From NCBI GenBank assembly GCA_030141605.1, contig JAQGDQ010001556.1:1-34842 (forward strand): a stretch of 34,842 bases of DNA. The letters run 5' to 3'. This DNA comes from Tubiluchus corallicola. Its lineage: Eukaryota > Priapulida > Priapulimorpha > Priapulimorphida > Tubiluchidae. Positions within the stretch are counted from its first letter, which is position 1, and each line of letters opens with the position of its first letter. Made by a program: the position numbers and the translations under genes. Below, piece by piece: positions 10,644-20,328 of this stretch. The notes under the pieces are model-generated. The model was not told the origin of the DNA and did no database searches. It worked only from the letters and a program-made list of their open reading frames with translations.

Positions 10644-10772
10644 ATATGGATGAATGCACGCTGGGTACAGATGACTGTGATGATGATACTACGGTCTGTC
10701 GTAACACGGACGGTAGTTTTGCTTGCGTTTGCAAACCTGGCCACAGATCACTAAATGCGCATACCTGCACAG
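10644..10772 (+). CDS. cbEGF exon 6 (type A)
   Basis: A phase 1-1 exon between CATTTACTTAG and G|GTAAGA encodes DMDEC...DDCDDDTTVC...NAHTCTG with cysteines spaced 6-6-8-1-11. CRNTDGSFACVC carries the Ca2+/hydroxylation pattern. TTVCRNTDG and the PGH..LN stretch are shared with exon 12, and the upstream intron is also shared, so exons 6 and 12 are duplicates. Confidence 0.93.
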
Positions 10773-10944
10773 GTAAGACAACACACTTCAAACAGGTGTG
10801 TAAATTTTTCATGATATGATAGCTGATGTATTCAGCTGTACATTAATGTCAGAATTCGTGGAAAGTAAATTTGTGGAACTTAAAAGTGGAACTTATTGTC
10901 GACCGGTTTTGAAGAATACTGTTCATTATTCAACGCTTCTAAAA

Positions 10945-11300
10945 CCAAGAAATTTGTGAAAAAAGTAAACAAAGAAGTTTGCTAAAAAGTAAACAAATAA
11001 GTTTGCTATGAAGTAATCAATGAATTTGCGAAAAAAGTAAACAAAGAAGTTTGCTAAAAAGTAAACAAATAAGTTTGCTATGAAGTAATCAATGAATTTG
11101 CGAAAAAAGTAAACAAAGAAATTTGCTAAAAAGTAAACAAAGAAATTTGCTAAAAAGTAAACAAAAAGTTTGCTATAAAGTAAACAAAAAAGTTTGCTAT
11201 AAAGTAAACAAAAAAGTTTGCTAAAAAATAAACAAAGAAATTTGCTAAAAAGTAAACAAAGGAGTTTGCTAAAAAGTAAACAAAGGAGTTTGCTAAAAAT
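10945..11300. repeat. ~23-bp A-rich tandem repeat
   Basis: Repeats of AAGTTTGCTAAAAAGTAAAC fill most of intron 6. The first part shows a ~70-bp higher-order unit (GAAAAAAGTAAAC, AAATAAGTTTGCTATGAAG, TAATCAATGAATTTGC) present twice. Confidence 0.93.
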
Positions 11301-11382
11301 TGCAATTGGACTTTGTTCAGAAAGTTGTGAATTTAAATATATTATTAGTCGATTATGTAATTCAACTTGTTTTTCTACTTAG

Positions 11383-11511
11383 ATATTAATGAGTGCGCAG
11401 AGGAGACAGACGATTGTCATGCGGAAGCAGAGTGCATAAACACAGTGGGTGGATATGAATGCGCTTGCAACAGAGATGGTTACCATGGCGACGGCGTGAG
11501 CGATTGCAGTG
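11383..11511 (+). CDS. cbEGF exon 7 (type B)
   Basis: A phase 1-1 exon between TTTTTCTACTTAG and G|GTATCT encodes DINEC...DDCHAEAEC...GVSDCSG with cysteines spaced 6-5-8-1-12. CINTVGGYECAC fits the hydroxylation consensus and GYHGDG is the type B signature. It pairs with exon 6 as an A-B unit. Confidence 0.93.
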
Positions 11512-11749
11512 GTATCTTTACTGTTTTTCTGCTCAGCTTTGTTTAGACATTATTTTAAAGTTATCTCACTATGCATTTTGTTGTGAGTTATCAACTGGGA
11601 AGAGGACGATAAACTATTGCATTTCAAATGAGTTTATTTACTTACTGAGTATCTTATCATGGGTGATAAAGATTGAACACTCTTATCTTTTATCACTGAA
11701 ACAACACAATTATTAAAAACTTTCAATTTACAACTGTTTAAAAAACATG

Positions 11750-11875
11750 TCAAAACGTTTCGACAGCAATCAGCTGTCATCATCAGTGGTACACTATACA
11801 AACAACAACCAGGTTATATAATTAGTACATAATTATATACGCAGAGATACAGTATAGAATATGGTATAGTATTGT
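11750..11875. repeat. Dispersed repeat with small hairpin, shared with 24864-24970
   Basis: ACGTTTCGACAGC, AGCTGTCATCATCAGTGGTA, ACAACCAG and CAGTATAGAA appear in the same order at both loci. GACAGC-AATCA-GCTGTC forms a short hairpin. ACGTTTCGAC...TCATCATCAGTGG ends are reminiscent of Penelope-like elements, but that is inference without a coding region. Confidence 0.6.
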
Positions 11876-11970
11876 ATTTGCATGATAGTTTGAACGTTCA
11901 AATCTTGGCAAAGGATAGTGCAAAGACGGAAAACATAATTCATTATGGCATCTTTTTTTAATATTTCAAG

Positions 11971-12105
11971 ACCTGAACGAATGCGCCTCTGATGATCACA
12001 CCTGTGACTTAGACACGACGGAATGCGATAATTTCGATGGATCTTTTGGTTGTATATGTCTGGAGGGATTCAAATCATTACGCAACAGCGATACGTCATG
12101 CGAGG
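11971..12105 (+). CDS. cbEGF exon 8 (type A, 135 bp)
   Basis: A phase 1-1 exon between TTTTTTTAATATTTCAAG and G|GTACGC encodes DLNEC...HTCDLDTTEC...DTSCEG. At 135 bp it is two codons longer than its relatives; the extra residues are in the Cys5-Cys6 loop (13 residues instead of 11). CDNFDGSFGCIC keeps the hydroxylation consensus, with Asp after Cys3. The acceptor is AAG rather than the preferred CAG or TAG. Confidence 0.92.
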
Positions 12106-12312
12106 GTACGCTATTAAAACAGTTCTTTGTTCAACGCTGTTCAGCATTTGTTGTAGTAAATGTTGTGCTGGTGGAATTTAGGTAATTAATAAAATTATTA
12201 CATCATGTTAATGCAAAAATCCTTTACTTACACAAAGCTTAAAAATTCATCTTTAAATTTTGTATCACATACTGACTTATTGTTCCCATGGCTTGTGTTA
12301 GCAGTAACACTC

Positions 12313-12835
12313 TTCTTCTTCTTCTTCTTCTTCTTCTTCTTCTTCTTCTTCCCAGCTTTTCCCTATTCGGGGTCGCCGTTGTGATTGAGTCTTCTCCACG
12401 CATTCCTGTTGTTGACCATCTCTTCATTTATGTCTTCCCTTCCCACAAGATCTTCACCGACTCTTCTTTTCAGGTGTCCATACCATCGCTATCTTGCGAG
12501 GCTTCCGCTACTTTTACTGTTCCTCTGATATTATTATTTCTAATTTTATCTAAAATTGTTATTCCCACCATCCATCTCAACATCCTCATCTCCACCACAT
12601 CCATTTTCTTCTCTTCGGTCTTCTTTAGAGAAGCTGCTTCCAGCCCATAGATTAGAGCGGGTCTGACCACTTCTTTGTGGACTTTCCCTTTAAGTCTCAC
12701 CGACTCATTCATAGAAGGTTTTGGCGCAGTTTTTACAGGCGGATGCCCTTCCTGACCCTAACCCTCCCTATTTATCCGGGCTTGGGACCGGCACTGAGTT
12801 GGGCTGGCTTGCCCCCCCCCCCAGTGGCTAGGTTA
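12313..12835 (-). mobile_element. RTE-derived retroposon, copy 1 (with 15-bp TSD)
   Basis: Minus strand: the element begins AACCTAGCCACTGGGG, passes through a GGATAAATAGGGAGGG block and a 3' fragment of an RTE-type reverse-transcriptase ORF, and ends GGGAAAAGCTGGGAAGAAG in a (GAA)n tail. It is flanked by imperfect direct repeats TTAGCAGTAACACTC (12298-12312) and TTAGCAGTAATGCTC (12836-12850). The copy at 19826-20328 has the same start, end and orientation. A shared 5' end in two independent insertions argues for a defined short non-autonomous element rather than random 5' truncation. Confidence 0.88.
12470..12712 (-). pseudogene. RTE-clade reverse transcriptase C-terminal fragment
   Basis: The translated fragment contains [20 protein letters not shown] followed by [16 protein letters not shown] and KIRNNNIRGTVKVAEAS. 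This matches the conserved C-terminal region of RTE/BovB-type non-LTR retrotransposon ORFs as known from the family. About 80 codons are open here. The catalytic RT core and endonuclease are absent, so it cannot act alone. In the second copy the same stretch carries an in-frame stop (D-stop-I-R-N-N-N). Confidence 0.85.
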
Positions 12836-12850
12836 TTAGCAGTAATGCTC

Positions 12851-13372
12851 TATAAAACTTAAACTCCCGCAATGACCATTAGGCACAGCCATTTTGAAGG
12901 AAAGTTTTTGAAACAAGATTAGTTAATGTTGCAAAGAGTTTGAAAAAGTTAATGAAAGCCATTCAAATCATACTCTTCACTAACTAAGCGAAATTATAAA
13001 TTACCGTATGTTGTCAGTAAGATTAAAAATGCATTTTCGGTGAAACAGTGGTGCACACTGGGACGGCGATTCTGTGACGTTTTACCTGGTGGCACGAATA
13101 TTTTAAATTACTAAGAATTTTCTTTTCTAGTAAGGTAAGTCTTTCAAGGAGGTGCGTGTAATTCAAAGTAATATAACTTTGTGTGGAAAAGGTTTTTGGG
13201 ACAGGCTTAAAAAGTCCCTTTTCTTCTCACTCTAAAGAAATCGTTGCTATTTTTTATTTTTTATTTTGGGCTTTGATTAAACTGTAAATTTTATTACTTA
13301 AAATAATCAAGAGTTTGATTCCTATTTCACTTTCACTTTCTGGTAGAGAACGGTTAGTCCTTGTAGTAGACT
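12851..13372. other. Intron 8 middle: nothing recognised
   Basis: AT-rich sequence between two mobile elements, with no supported gene or repeat. Confidence 0.5.
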
Positions 13373-13380
13373 ATCTAATA

Positions 13381-13806
13381 CAGGGGTGTGCAAACTGCGA
13401 CCCGCGGGCCACTTGCGGCCTGCCGAGAGATCTTGTGCGGCCCTGCCAAGAGGTTTGTCAACGTAATGAAAGTGCGGCCCACGCGATCCAGCTGAAGTCT
13501 GCGCCAATATCACAAAGATAGTGCGGGTAATTTTTTCCTCTAGATCGGATGGCATTAACCCTTACAAGACCGTTGTCACTTAATGTCACTGTCACACATG
13601 ATGAAATACACAGTTTTTAATATAAATTTTAATAACTTATAAAATAATTTCTTGAGTGTAGTAATGCAGTAGTGATCATGTGCACAAATCGGATGCAAAA
13701 AAATCATTATTAGGTCCTACTGTACTTGGTCAAACTGTCTGTGGCCCACAGGAATTGCAGGAATGTTTAATGTGGCCCGGCTAGTCAGATAATTTGCACA
13801 CCCCTG
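13381..13806 (+). mobile_element. Non-autonomous hAT-type element
   Basis: The element starts CAGGGGTGTGCAAACTGCGA and ends TAATTTGCACACCCCTG, which are clear terminal inverted repeats of the hAT style, with CCCGCGGGCC and GGCCCGG just inside. Flanking 8-mers are ATCTAATA (13373-13380) and AGCTAATA (13807-13814), 7 of 8 identical, as expected for a hAT 8-bp target-site duplication. It is 426 bp with no transposase. Short ORFs across its left end are not genes. Confidence 0.9.
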
Positions 13807-13814
13807 AGCTAATA

Positions 13815-14873
13815 TGTATCTCTGTGAGTGTGCATCTTTAAAAAATAACAGAATTAGATTTTTGAGATAGTAAAACAATTACAATTTAGAACAATACAAG
13901 TTTTTAAGACGTTTTAGATCATAGACCAAACTGAGCTGGTTTAGAAAGTCTACTCCTGTGTCGAAAATGCTTAATTTTATTACGAAGAATGGCTGTTTTT
14001 TATTCTGCAAAAATGCTTTATCTGATTCTAACGATTTGAATGTTTTTAAGTTTTTTAAATTTATGTAAAAAGTTTGAATTTTGTAAAAGTAGGCGGGAGA
14101 GCAAAATTTGGGCGACTGAATGCTCCGAATTCAACTACTTTTGCATTTTCGATGCAAACAAATACTGAATTGAGTTTAATTTGTAGCGATTTTCTAAATA
14201 TATGTACTTTTACTTTTATATTGAAAATGAGAACGAGTAATTAAAATATGCGCATAATTATCGATGAACATCTCATTTTTACAATGATGATATTTACAAT
14301 GATGATGAAACAAGAGTAATTGTACATGTTTAGTAATAAAGGTTTACTGGTATATTATAAGTGACATGTGTTTAGTTCTATGTTTTAATAATGATAATAG
14401 AAATTACAGTATGACTAAATTACAACATGATTGCATTAAATGCACATGTTTACAGAATGTAGAAATACAAAAAGACCTTAAACATACCTGTTATACTGCA
14501 TCCATAGTCATCCAAGATAATGAGCAAAGGGGAACATGGCGATTGTCAGGGCTATGTGACTCCTGGCTAGCTAGGCCTTTGGCACAGAAAAATTACTATA
14601 TGTAGATCTCTGAAAGAAGCCTAATTCAGCTAATTACAAGGCCAGTTGGGCATGATGCCAGCTATACTATAGACTTGAATGACAATTACATGGATAATTG
14701 ACTACGATGCAAAGCTAACACTACGTTTACAACCAAGAACCAATTTGCAAGGGCAGATCCATGCAAACAGGTAGAAAACACTTTAAGTTGAGATATGCCA
14801 TACTCGCGTAGTTCTCGACATCCTATTTTCATTTATTGCTTTAACTAACAGATGTTACTCTAATGTGTTTTAG
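13815..14873. other. Intron 8, last part: nothing recognised
   Basis: About 1 kb of AT-rich intron. No splice-flanked EGF exon, tandem array or transposon end was found. A 79-codon ORF (14366-14605) has no recognisable similarity or cysteine pattern. Confidence 0.5.
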
Positions 14874-15002
14874 ATCAAGACGAATGTTCGTTAGACACTC
14901 ATAATTGCCGGGAGGATACAACTCGTTGTGTCAACAATGTCGGCAGCTTCTCTTGTGCCTGTTTACTTGGATATAAACAACTAGATGCTAGAAGCTGTCT
15001 AG
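14874..15002 (+). CDS. cbEGF exon 9 (type A)
   Basis: A phase 1-1 exon between TAATGTGTTTTAG and G|GTATGT encodes DQDEC...HNCREDTTRC...ARSCLG with cysteines spaced 6-6-8-1-11. CVNNVGSFSCAC carries the hydroxylation/Ca2+ consensus. It is the middle of three type A modules in a row (exons 8, 9, 10). Confidence 0.93.
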
Positions 15003-15125
15003 GTATGTATAACAAACAACTTCATCTTTGTCTGTCTTTCTTTGTCTGTTTCAGTTGCTTTACAGTCATTCATAGTAAGATGGAGACATGACTGTTTGTG
15101 TAATAATGCAATTCTTGATCTGGTA

Positions 15126-15914
15126 CGACTCATATTTCTCTTTGCTGGACCTCGCTTTTGCCGATAACGGAAGAATGGGACAAAATATGAATCGCTAAAA
15201 GTCCCGCATACTGCAGACACAATCCGTTGTTTCGCGAGCTGACCGCTAGATGGCGGGCCATCACTTTGTTTACATCATTGCATCAGTGTAACCAAGCAGC
15301 GTGTAAATACACGTGTGTTCTGTGTAGCTTGTGTTTAATGTTTAACTCGTTTAATCAAAACCAGTTCTGCGGAATTATTTGAGACAATGACCGACAGTTT
15401 TTATATACTTTTGCATTGGAGCGGCACGTACAGTCGACCCTGGTTAAACCGGACTCCGTTAACCCTGATATCGGATAAGACGGACATCATCCGTGGTAAA
15501 AGAAACTGACCGATTTCTGTCCGAGCCGGAGCGCTAAACACAACACGGCCTACCGACTGTACAATAATTTCTTTATCCTCACAGGTTAACTATTTTAAAG
15601 TAATATACAGTATAGTACATAGTGCAATGTATATAGGCCTTATTAAGGTGATTCCTGTATAATATAGACCATATATAGGCATATCGGATAAATCGGACAT
15701 CGGCTAAACCGGACACCCCCCCCCCCCAATTAGTCCGTTTTAACGAGGGTTGACTGTACTAGACGTTTTTAATACGATTACGCGATTGATTCTACGTTAC
15801 TGTGAATCTATTACACTCTGCCTACTGTATTAGCTTAGCATCGGTACATACGGACAATCTGCAAAGTCGGAGCGATGTTTTCCCGCTTTTGTCCGGCAAA
15901 CCAGGAATTGAGTG
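15126..15914 (-). mobile_element. MITE family M2, interrupted by nested M1
   Basis: The outer segments 15126-15428 and 15759-15914 together match the M2 copy at 3303-3713 in reverse orientation. Landmarks include GAGCTGACCGCTAG, GCGGAATTATTTGAG and CTGTATTAGCTTAG. TA flanks both ends (15124-15125 and 15915-15916). The M1 element at 15431-15756 interrupts it, so M2 arrived first. Without the insertion the element is ~460 bp. Confidence 0.87.
15431..15756 (+). mobile_element. MITE family M1, complete, nested in M2
   Basis: A 326-bp element is flanked by TA (15429-15430, 15757-15758). Left end: CAGTCGACCCTGGTTAAACC. The right end's reverse complement: CAGTCAACCCTCGTTAAAAC. CAGT...CCCT ends with TA targets are typical of pogo/Tigger-like elements. 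It has no ORF. A run of 12-13 C lies near the right end. The window starts inside another copy in opposite orientation. Confidence 0.9.
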
Positions 15915-16093
15915 TACCAGCAAAAATCTATTTTCGTTGTACCAACAAGTTTACAAATGTAACTTTAGCCGTCACGTAGTAAGCAAATCCAAGAAGCTAA
16001 CAATATCAGCTGCCTTTTGCCATCCAGGAAAAACTTGGTCTGAAAAAAAATTTTCCCAGAAAGCAAGATACTGAGAATTCTTTGTAAATTTCT

Positions 16094-16358
16094 AAAATGT
16101 TCCTTTTCTAAACAACGTGTTGTCCTTGTCTTGTTTAAATTTTAAAATAACACAAGATGAATTGATTTCTGGTTTTTTTTTTGGAAGTGTGACAAACTTT
16201 GGTTGTAAGTGTGTCAGAACTTAAGATTCTTTAAAAATGTCTGAGCTTCCTTTTTTAGACAACTTACTGTATTGTATGCTTTTTTAAATGAGACAAAAAT
16301 TAATTGATTATTGTTTTTTTTGTGAGTTGGGCAGACTTTAATTGTATGTGTGTCAACA
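16094..16358. repeat. Diverged ~140-bp tandem duplication
   Basis: AAAATGT...TTCCTTTT...TTGATT..TGG/TTGTTTTTTTT...GTGTGTCA occurs at 16094-16218 and again at 16234-16357 with many differences. This looks like an old duplication. Confidence 0.65.
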
Positions 16359-16436
16359 CCCGTATTTGTAGCAAAAAGTAAGTTTTACCGCAGTATTTGG
16401 TGTAGGTTCTATTTTGCCAATATACGATATATTTTG

Positions 16437-16497
16437 TATGTACAATATATATACATACAATATACAATATATATACATACAATATACAATATACAGA
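16437..16497. repeat. ATACA/TATA simple repeat
   Basis: ACAATATATATACATACAAT repeats about 2.5 times. Long minus-strand ORFs here are repeat artefacts. A second small duplication, AATGCATTGTCTGGTACACT, occurs twice at ~16757-16800. Confidence 0.9.
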
Positions 16498-16888
16498 TTC
16501 ATTGTGCGCACTTGCATGTGCTGTAGATAATACGTTAAGTGTACCACAGCAATGCGTCTTAACTACACGCGTTACTTTACATGTGTAAAGCAAAGTCGTT
16601 TGCCGCATCAGTTCAGTAACTTCAGTTGTTTTTCATGGACTTTACTTAATTATGTGTCTTGGGAACAAGAAAAATGAACTAGGTAAGGTTCTGTTTAGCT
16701 GTTAAAAGGTACTATTACGACAGCATTGACTGCGACGCATTGTCAAGTGTACACAAATGCATTGTCTGGTACACTTAAAATGCATTGTCTGGTACACTTA
16801 ACCTTTGACCTGTTCATGATCACCATCAATCTCTGGAACCGTGAAAAGGCTTACTATCTATGCTTAGTAAAATAAGAGCATTTTTCAG

Positions 16889-17017
16889 ACGTTGACGAAT
16901 GCGAGACTGGTGCTCATGATTGTGCGGCTGAAGGAACTAGATGTAGAAACATGGAAGGCAGCTTTAGTTGTCAGTGTGAACGTGGCTTTACAAGATCAAG
17001 TCGCACACAGTGTGAAG
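16889..17017 (+). CDS. cbEGF exon 10 (type A)
   Basis: A phase 1-1 exon between GCATTTTTCAG and G|GTAACT encodes DVDEC...HDCAAEGTRC...SRTQCEG with cysteines spaced 6-6-8-1-11. CRNMEGSFSCQC fits the hydroxylation/Ca2+ consensus. It is the only type A module without TT two residues before Cys3 (it has GTR). Its 3' half, from the Cys4 region on, is tandemly duplicated together with the donor and following intron. Confidence 0.93.
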
Positions 17018-17254
17018 GTAACTAATTTTTGTTCTCTGTGCGCAAATAATATTAAAAATCTTAAAGAAATTAGCAGAAGTAATTTTGTAGATTTTTTCAG
17101 TTTTTCTTTCACGTCAGTGTGAACGTGGCTTTACAAGATCAAGTCGCACACAGTGTGAAGGTAACAAATTGGTGTTCTCTGTGCAAATAATATTAAAAAT
17201 CTTAAAGAAATTACCAGTAGTAATTTTGTAGTTTTTTTCAGTTTTTTTTCACGT
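16970..17254 (+). repeat. 143-bp tandem duplication spanning the 3' half of exon 10
   Basis: GTCAGTGTGAACGTGGCTTT starts at 16970 and again at 17113, giving a 143-bp period. Both copies include the last ~48 bp of exon 10, the donor GAAG|GTAAC and ~95 bp of intron with TTAAAGAAATTA. The exonic part is identical between copies, while the intronic part has about ten differences. Confidence 0.95.
17101..17160 (+). CDS. Candidate in-frame cassette exon 10b (partial EGF)
   Basis: The second copy of the duplication could be spliced as a 60-bp exon. The acceptor would be ATTTTTTCAG| at 17091-17100 and the donor GAAG|GTAACA at 17161. The exon is phase 1-1 and open, adding 20 residues (starting VFLSRQC after joining to exon 10) that repeat the Cys5-Cys6 end of the module. 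It adds two cysteines, an even number. The preceding intron would be 83 bp. Use of this exon is inference; it may simply stay intronic. Confidence 0.35.
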
Positions 17255-17653
17255 GATGATTTTTGTGAAAATTAAATTCTCATTTTTTTCACTATGGCTG
17301 TGGCTTAACGCATTTTGACGTTGCTGCTACTATTATAATGACTTTAGCTGGGCTGCCTGTTTGATTTATTCAAAGTTACAAACTTGTTTGGCATTGTCAA
17401 TGTATTAGCCTGTGAATGTGTGGCCTTAAACCACAGTTTCAATTCTTCTGTCCAACCACAGTGGGTAACCTACTAATTTAAGGACACAGTGAAAAACAGA
17501 GCAATTAAAAACAAATTAATTAATTTGTGCCATTAATAATAGCTTTTTATTTACTACCAAGTAAAAAAGATATCTATTGAAATTATTATTACACAATGAG
17601 ATATCCAGCATCTAAGAAAAATGTCTATGTCTGCAATTATTGGTAAAACTATT

Positions 17654-17880
17654 GATAAGATAAGATAAGATAGGATAGGATAGGATAGGATAGGATAGGA
17701 TAGGATAGGATAGGATAGGATAGGATAGGATAGGATAGGATAGGATAGGATAGGATAGGATAGGATAGGATAAGATAAGATAAGATTAGGATGGGATGGG
17801 ATGGGATGGGATGGGATGGGATGGGATGGGATGGGATGGGATGGGATAGGATAGGATAAGATAATATAAGATAAGATAAT
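17654..17880. repeat. (GGATA)n / (GGGAT)n pentanucleotide array
   Basis: Runs of GATAA, then GGATA (~20 units), GGGAT (~11 units), then GATAA again form a nearly symmetric array. The minus-strand ORF of ILSYP and IPSHP repeats is an artefact of a 5-bp period. The sequence AATATTTATTTTCATTGG just after it could be a LINE-like 3' end, but support is weak. Confidence 0.97.
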
Positions 17881-18133
17881 ATTTATTTTCATTGGTATGA
17901 TATAAACAGTACATATTTGTAGAAACATGAGCTTAAAGCTCGTAAACCGATATCAAACATAATGTATATGAGCGATACTGTAACATGGTAATAATATGTA
18001 CTTCTTAAAATCTTTTGCATGCCACCAGAGGTATTGGTAGAAGAAAAAATTTTTAACTACATGAAGATACTAAAAAAGTGAGACAGTAAAAAATTGAGAC
18101 AGAATTGATGATCAATTTTGCTAATTGTGTGCT

Positions 18134-19117
18134 TGCAAACCAACACCACCCACAAGTCGGCACAGTTAAAACTACGATATGATGTCTTCAGTGTAGAATA
18201 CACCAAAAATTTAGTCAAATGTCAATTTTTTGTTTTTTATAATGCTAAACATATTGGATTTTCATATTCTAGCATCAAATTATCAGGAAAATGTTCACAA
18301 AATGGAAGCAGTCTTTTTTTTTGTTGCTAAGCACAGATCTTTGTCAGGAAGGGCCGTTTACTGGATTTAACCATTTAAACGCAGCCTGCACCTCAACTTC
18401 AACGTGGATTATCTCAGCTTAGCAATAACATAGAGCGATGAGCTTGGTATCAAAATGATCCGCATGAAATGTGTGCTTGCATTGCAAAATCGTCCATAAA
18501 TCAGCAATTAAGCTTTTCTAGTTATTCACATATCCTGAAAATCCATTTCATGAGGATCATTTTGATACCAAGTTCATCACTCTATGTTATTTCTAAGCTG
18601 AGATAATCCACATTGAAGTTGAGGTGCAGGCTACGCTTTGAAAAACATAATCTTGAGAAAATCACTGTTAAAGTCAGCCATTGTTTTTTGTTGCGTTTCT
18701 ACAAAACACTTAGCAACTGCACAAATGTTGGTTGCTATGGACTTTGCAAGAACACATTGAAGTTATGTTTAAATCCAGTAGATGGCTCTTCCTGACGAAG
18801 ATCTGGGCTTGGCAACAGAAAAAACCCGAAGCAAAATGACTGCTTCCATGAGCTACTATTGGAGTTTGAAAATACTTTTACAATTGCATTACTAATTTCT
18901 AGGCAAAAAAGTGGTTACAAGATTATAAAATTAAATTTTTAGCATTTCTTGAACACTTTCCTGGCAATCTCATGCTAGAATATAAAAGTCTAATATATTT
19001 AGCATTTGTTTTATAAAAAACAAAAAATTGACATTTGACCAAATTTTGGTGTATTCTACTTTGAAGCATCATGACGTAGTTTTAACTATGCCAACTTATG
19101 AATGGTTTTGGTTTGCA
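18134..19117. mobile_element. Foldback element with long inverted arms
   Basis: The whole ~984-bp segment is one large imperfect palindrome. The left arm begins TGCAAACCAACACCACCCAC; the right arm's reverse complement begins TGCAAACCAAAACCATTCAT. Inner arm landmarks include CCTGCACCTCAACTTCAA and TGGTATCAAAATGATCC on the left, with their complements on the right. The loop is only ~60-70 bp near 18480-18540. Indels distinguish the arms. There is no coding content. A partial copy of loop plus right arm lies at 27088-27400. The superfamily is not identified. Confidence 0.88.
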
Positions 19118-19365
19118 CCAATACAATGATGTTTTGGATGAGACGATTATACTCTATTTTACAATCCTGGCATTTCGTGTAAAACTTTTTTTCATTCTAC
19201 ATTCGTTGCACCTTACGGAAAGAGATCAAACTGTTTTACAAACATAAAAGGGTCTTGTTGTTCAATTCAATGCATGCGATACTTGTCACGTTTCGTAACT
19301 GTTCTATTTTTGCTATTATTTGTACATTAGTATAATCATTACTTGCCGTTGTTCACACGCTTTAG

Positions 19366-19491
19366 ATCGGAACGAATGCGACAGTGACAATGACTGCCAC
19401 GAGTTAGCTGATTGTCGTAACACCCCGGGTAGCTACCGCTGTGAGTGCAATGTGCCGGGATATTCCGGAAACGGAGTGACAACGTGCAGCG
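19366..19491 (+). CDS. cbEGF exon 11 (type B, 126 bp)
   Basis: A phase 1-1 exon between ACACGCTTTAG and G|GTGAGC encodes DRNEC...NDCHELADC...GVTTCSG. Cysteines are spaced 5-5-8-1-12: the Cys1-Cys2 loop is one residue short, which explains 126 bp. [12 protein letters not shown] fits the hydroxylation consensus and GYSGNG is the type B signature. Following intron 11 (~5.9 kb) is the longest and hosts another gene. Confidence 0.93.
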
Positions 19492-19825
19492 GTGAGCTAT
19501 GTTTCTTAATATCTAACACATCCTTCTACCCTTCCTGTGTGATCTAACCTTTCTCCCAGTTCTTTTTTGTTCACTCATCCATTTTTTATCAGATTCATAT
19601 GACAGTGGGCTTATACAAGCCTTTGCTTCTCTAGCCCACTGCAGTACAATTATTCTTTTATGATAATGCTAGTGTATGAAACATAACAATTTAATACAGT
19701 AAGATGTAATAATTTTGATGTCACTGTGTGCTTAATGTCATTATATTGTACTGAATGTGATAATAATAATAAAATTAAAAAAATCTCTGCTCTTTTAATA
19801 GTTGTTCACTTGAATAATGACTATT

Positions 19826-20328
19826 CTTCTTCTTCTTCTTCTTCCCAGCTTTTCCCTATGCGGGATCGCCGTTGTGAATGAGTCTTCTCCAGGCATTCCT
19901 GTTGTTGACCATCTCTTCATTTATGTCTTCCCTTCCCACAAGATCTTCACCGACTCTTCTTTTCAGGTGTCCATACCATCGCAATCTTGCGAGGCTTCCA
20001 CTACTTTTACTGTTCCTCTGATATTATTATTTCTAATTTAATCTCTTCTTGTTATTCCCACCATCCATCTCAACATCCTCATCTCCACCACACCCATTTT
20101 CTTCTCTTCGGTCTTCTTTAGAGAAGCTGCTTCCAGCCCATAGATTAGAGCGGGTCTGACCACTTCTTTGCGGACTTTCCCTTTAAGTCTCACCGACTCA
20201 TTCATAGAAGGTTTTGGTGCAGTTTTTACAGGCGGATGCCCTTCCTGACCCTAACCCTGCCTATTTATCCGGGCTTGGGACCGGCACTGAGTTGGGCTGG
20301 CTTGCCCCCCCCCCCCAGTGGCTAGGTT
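19826..20328 (-). mobile_element. RTE-derived retroposon, copy 2 (perfect 18-bp TSD)
   Basis: The same element as 12313-12835 in the same orientation, with (GAA)n tail at the left and AACCTAGCCACTGGGG start at the right. It is bracketed by a perfect direct repeat ACTTGAATAATGACTATT (19808-19825 and 20329-20346), direct proof of a retroposition event. The RT-derived reading frame has a stop (…RRD-stop-IRNNNIRG), so this copy is dead for coding. The perfect TSD suggests it is younger than copy 1. The 19492-19807 flank holds nothing recognised. Confidence 0.92.

Noticed and set aside
12288-12650. 120-codon ORF with a poly-Leu run
   Set aside because: The Leu run is the translated (CTT)n tail of the RTE-derived retroposon, and the rest is antisense to its RT fragment.
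13315-13555. Overlapping short ORFs on both strands
   Set aside because: They lie across the left end of the non-autonomous hAT element.
17101-17160. A complete sixteenth EGF domain
   Set aside because: Only the part from just before Cys5 to Cys6 is duplicated; Cys1-Cys4 are absent. It is listed only as a candidate cassette.
17554-17928. 124-codon minus-strand ORF of ILSYP/IPSHP repeats
   Set aside because: A 5-bp tandem repeat stays open in several frames; there is no start context, splice context or domain.
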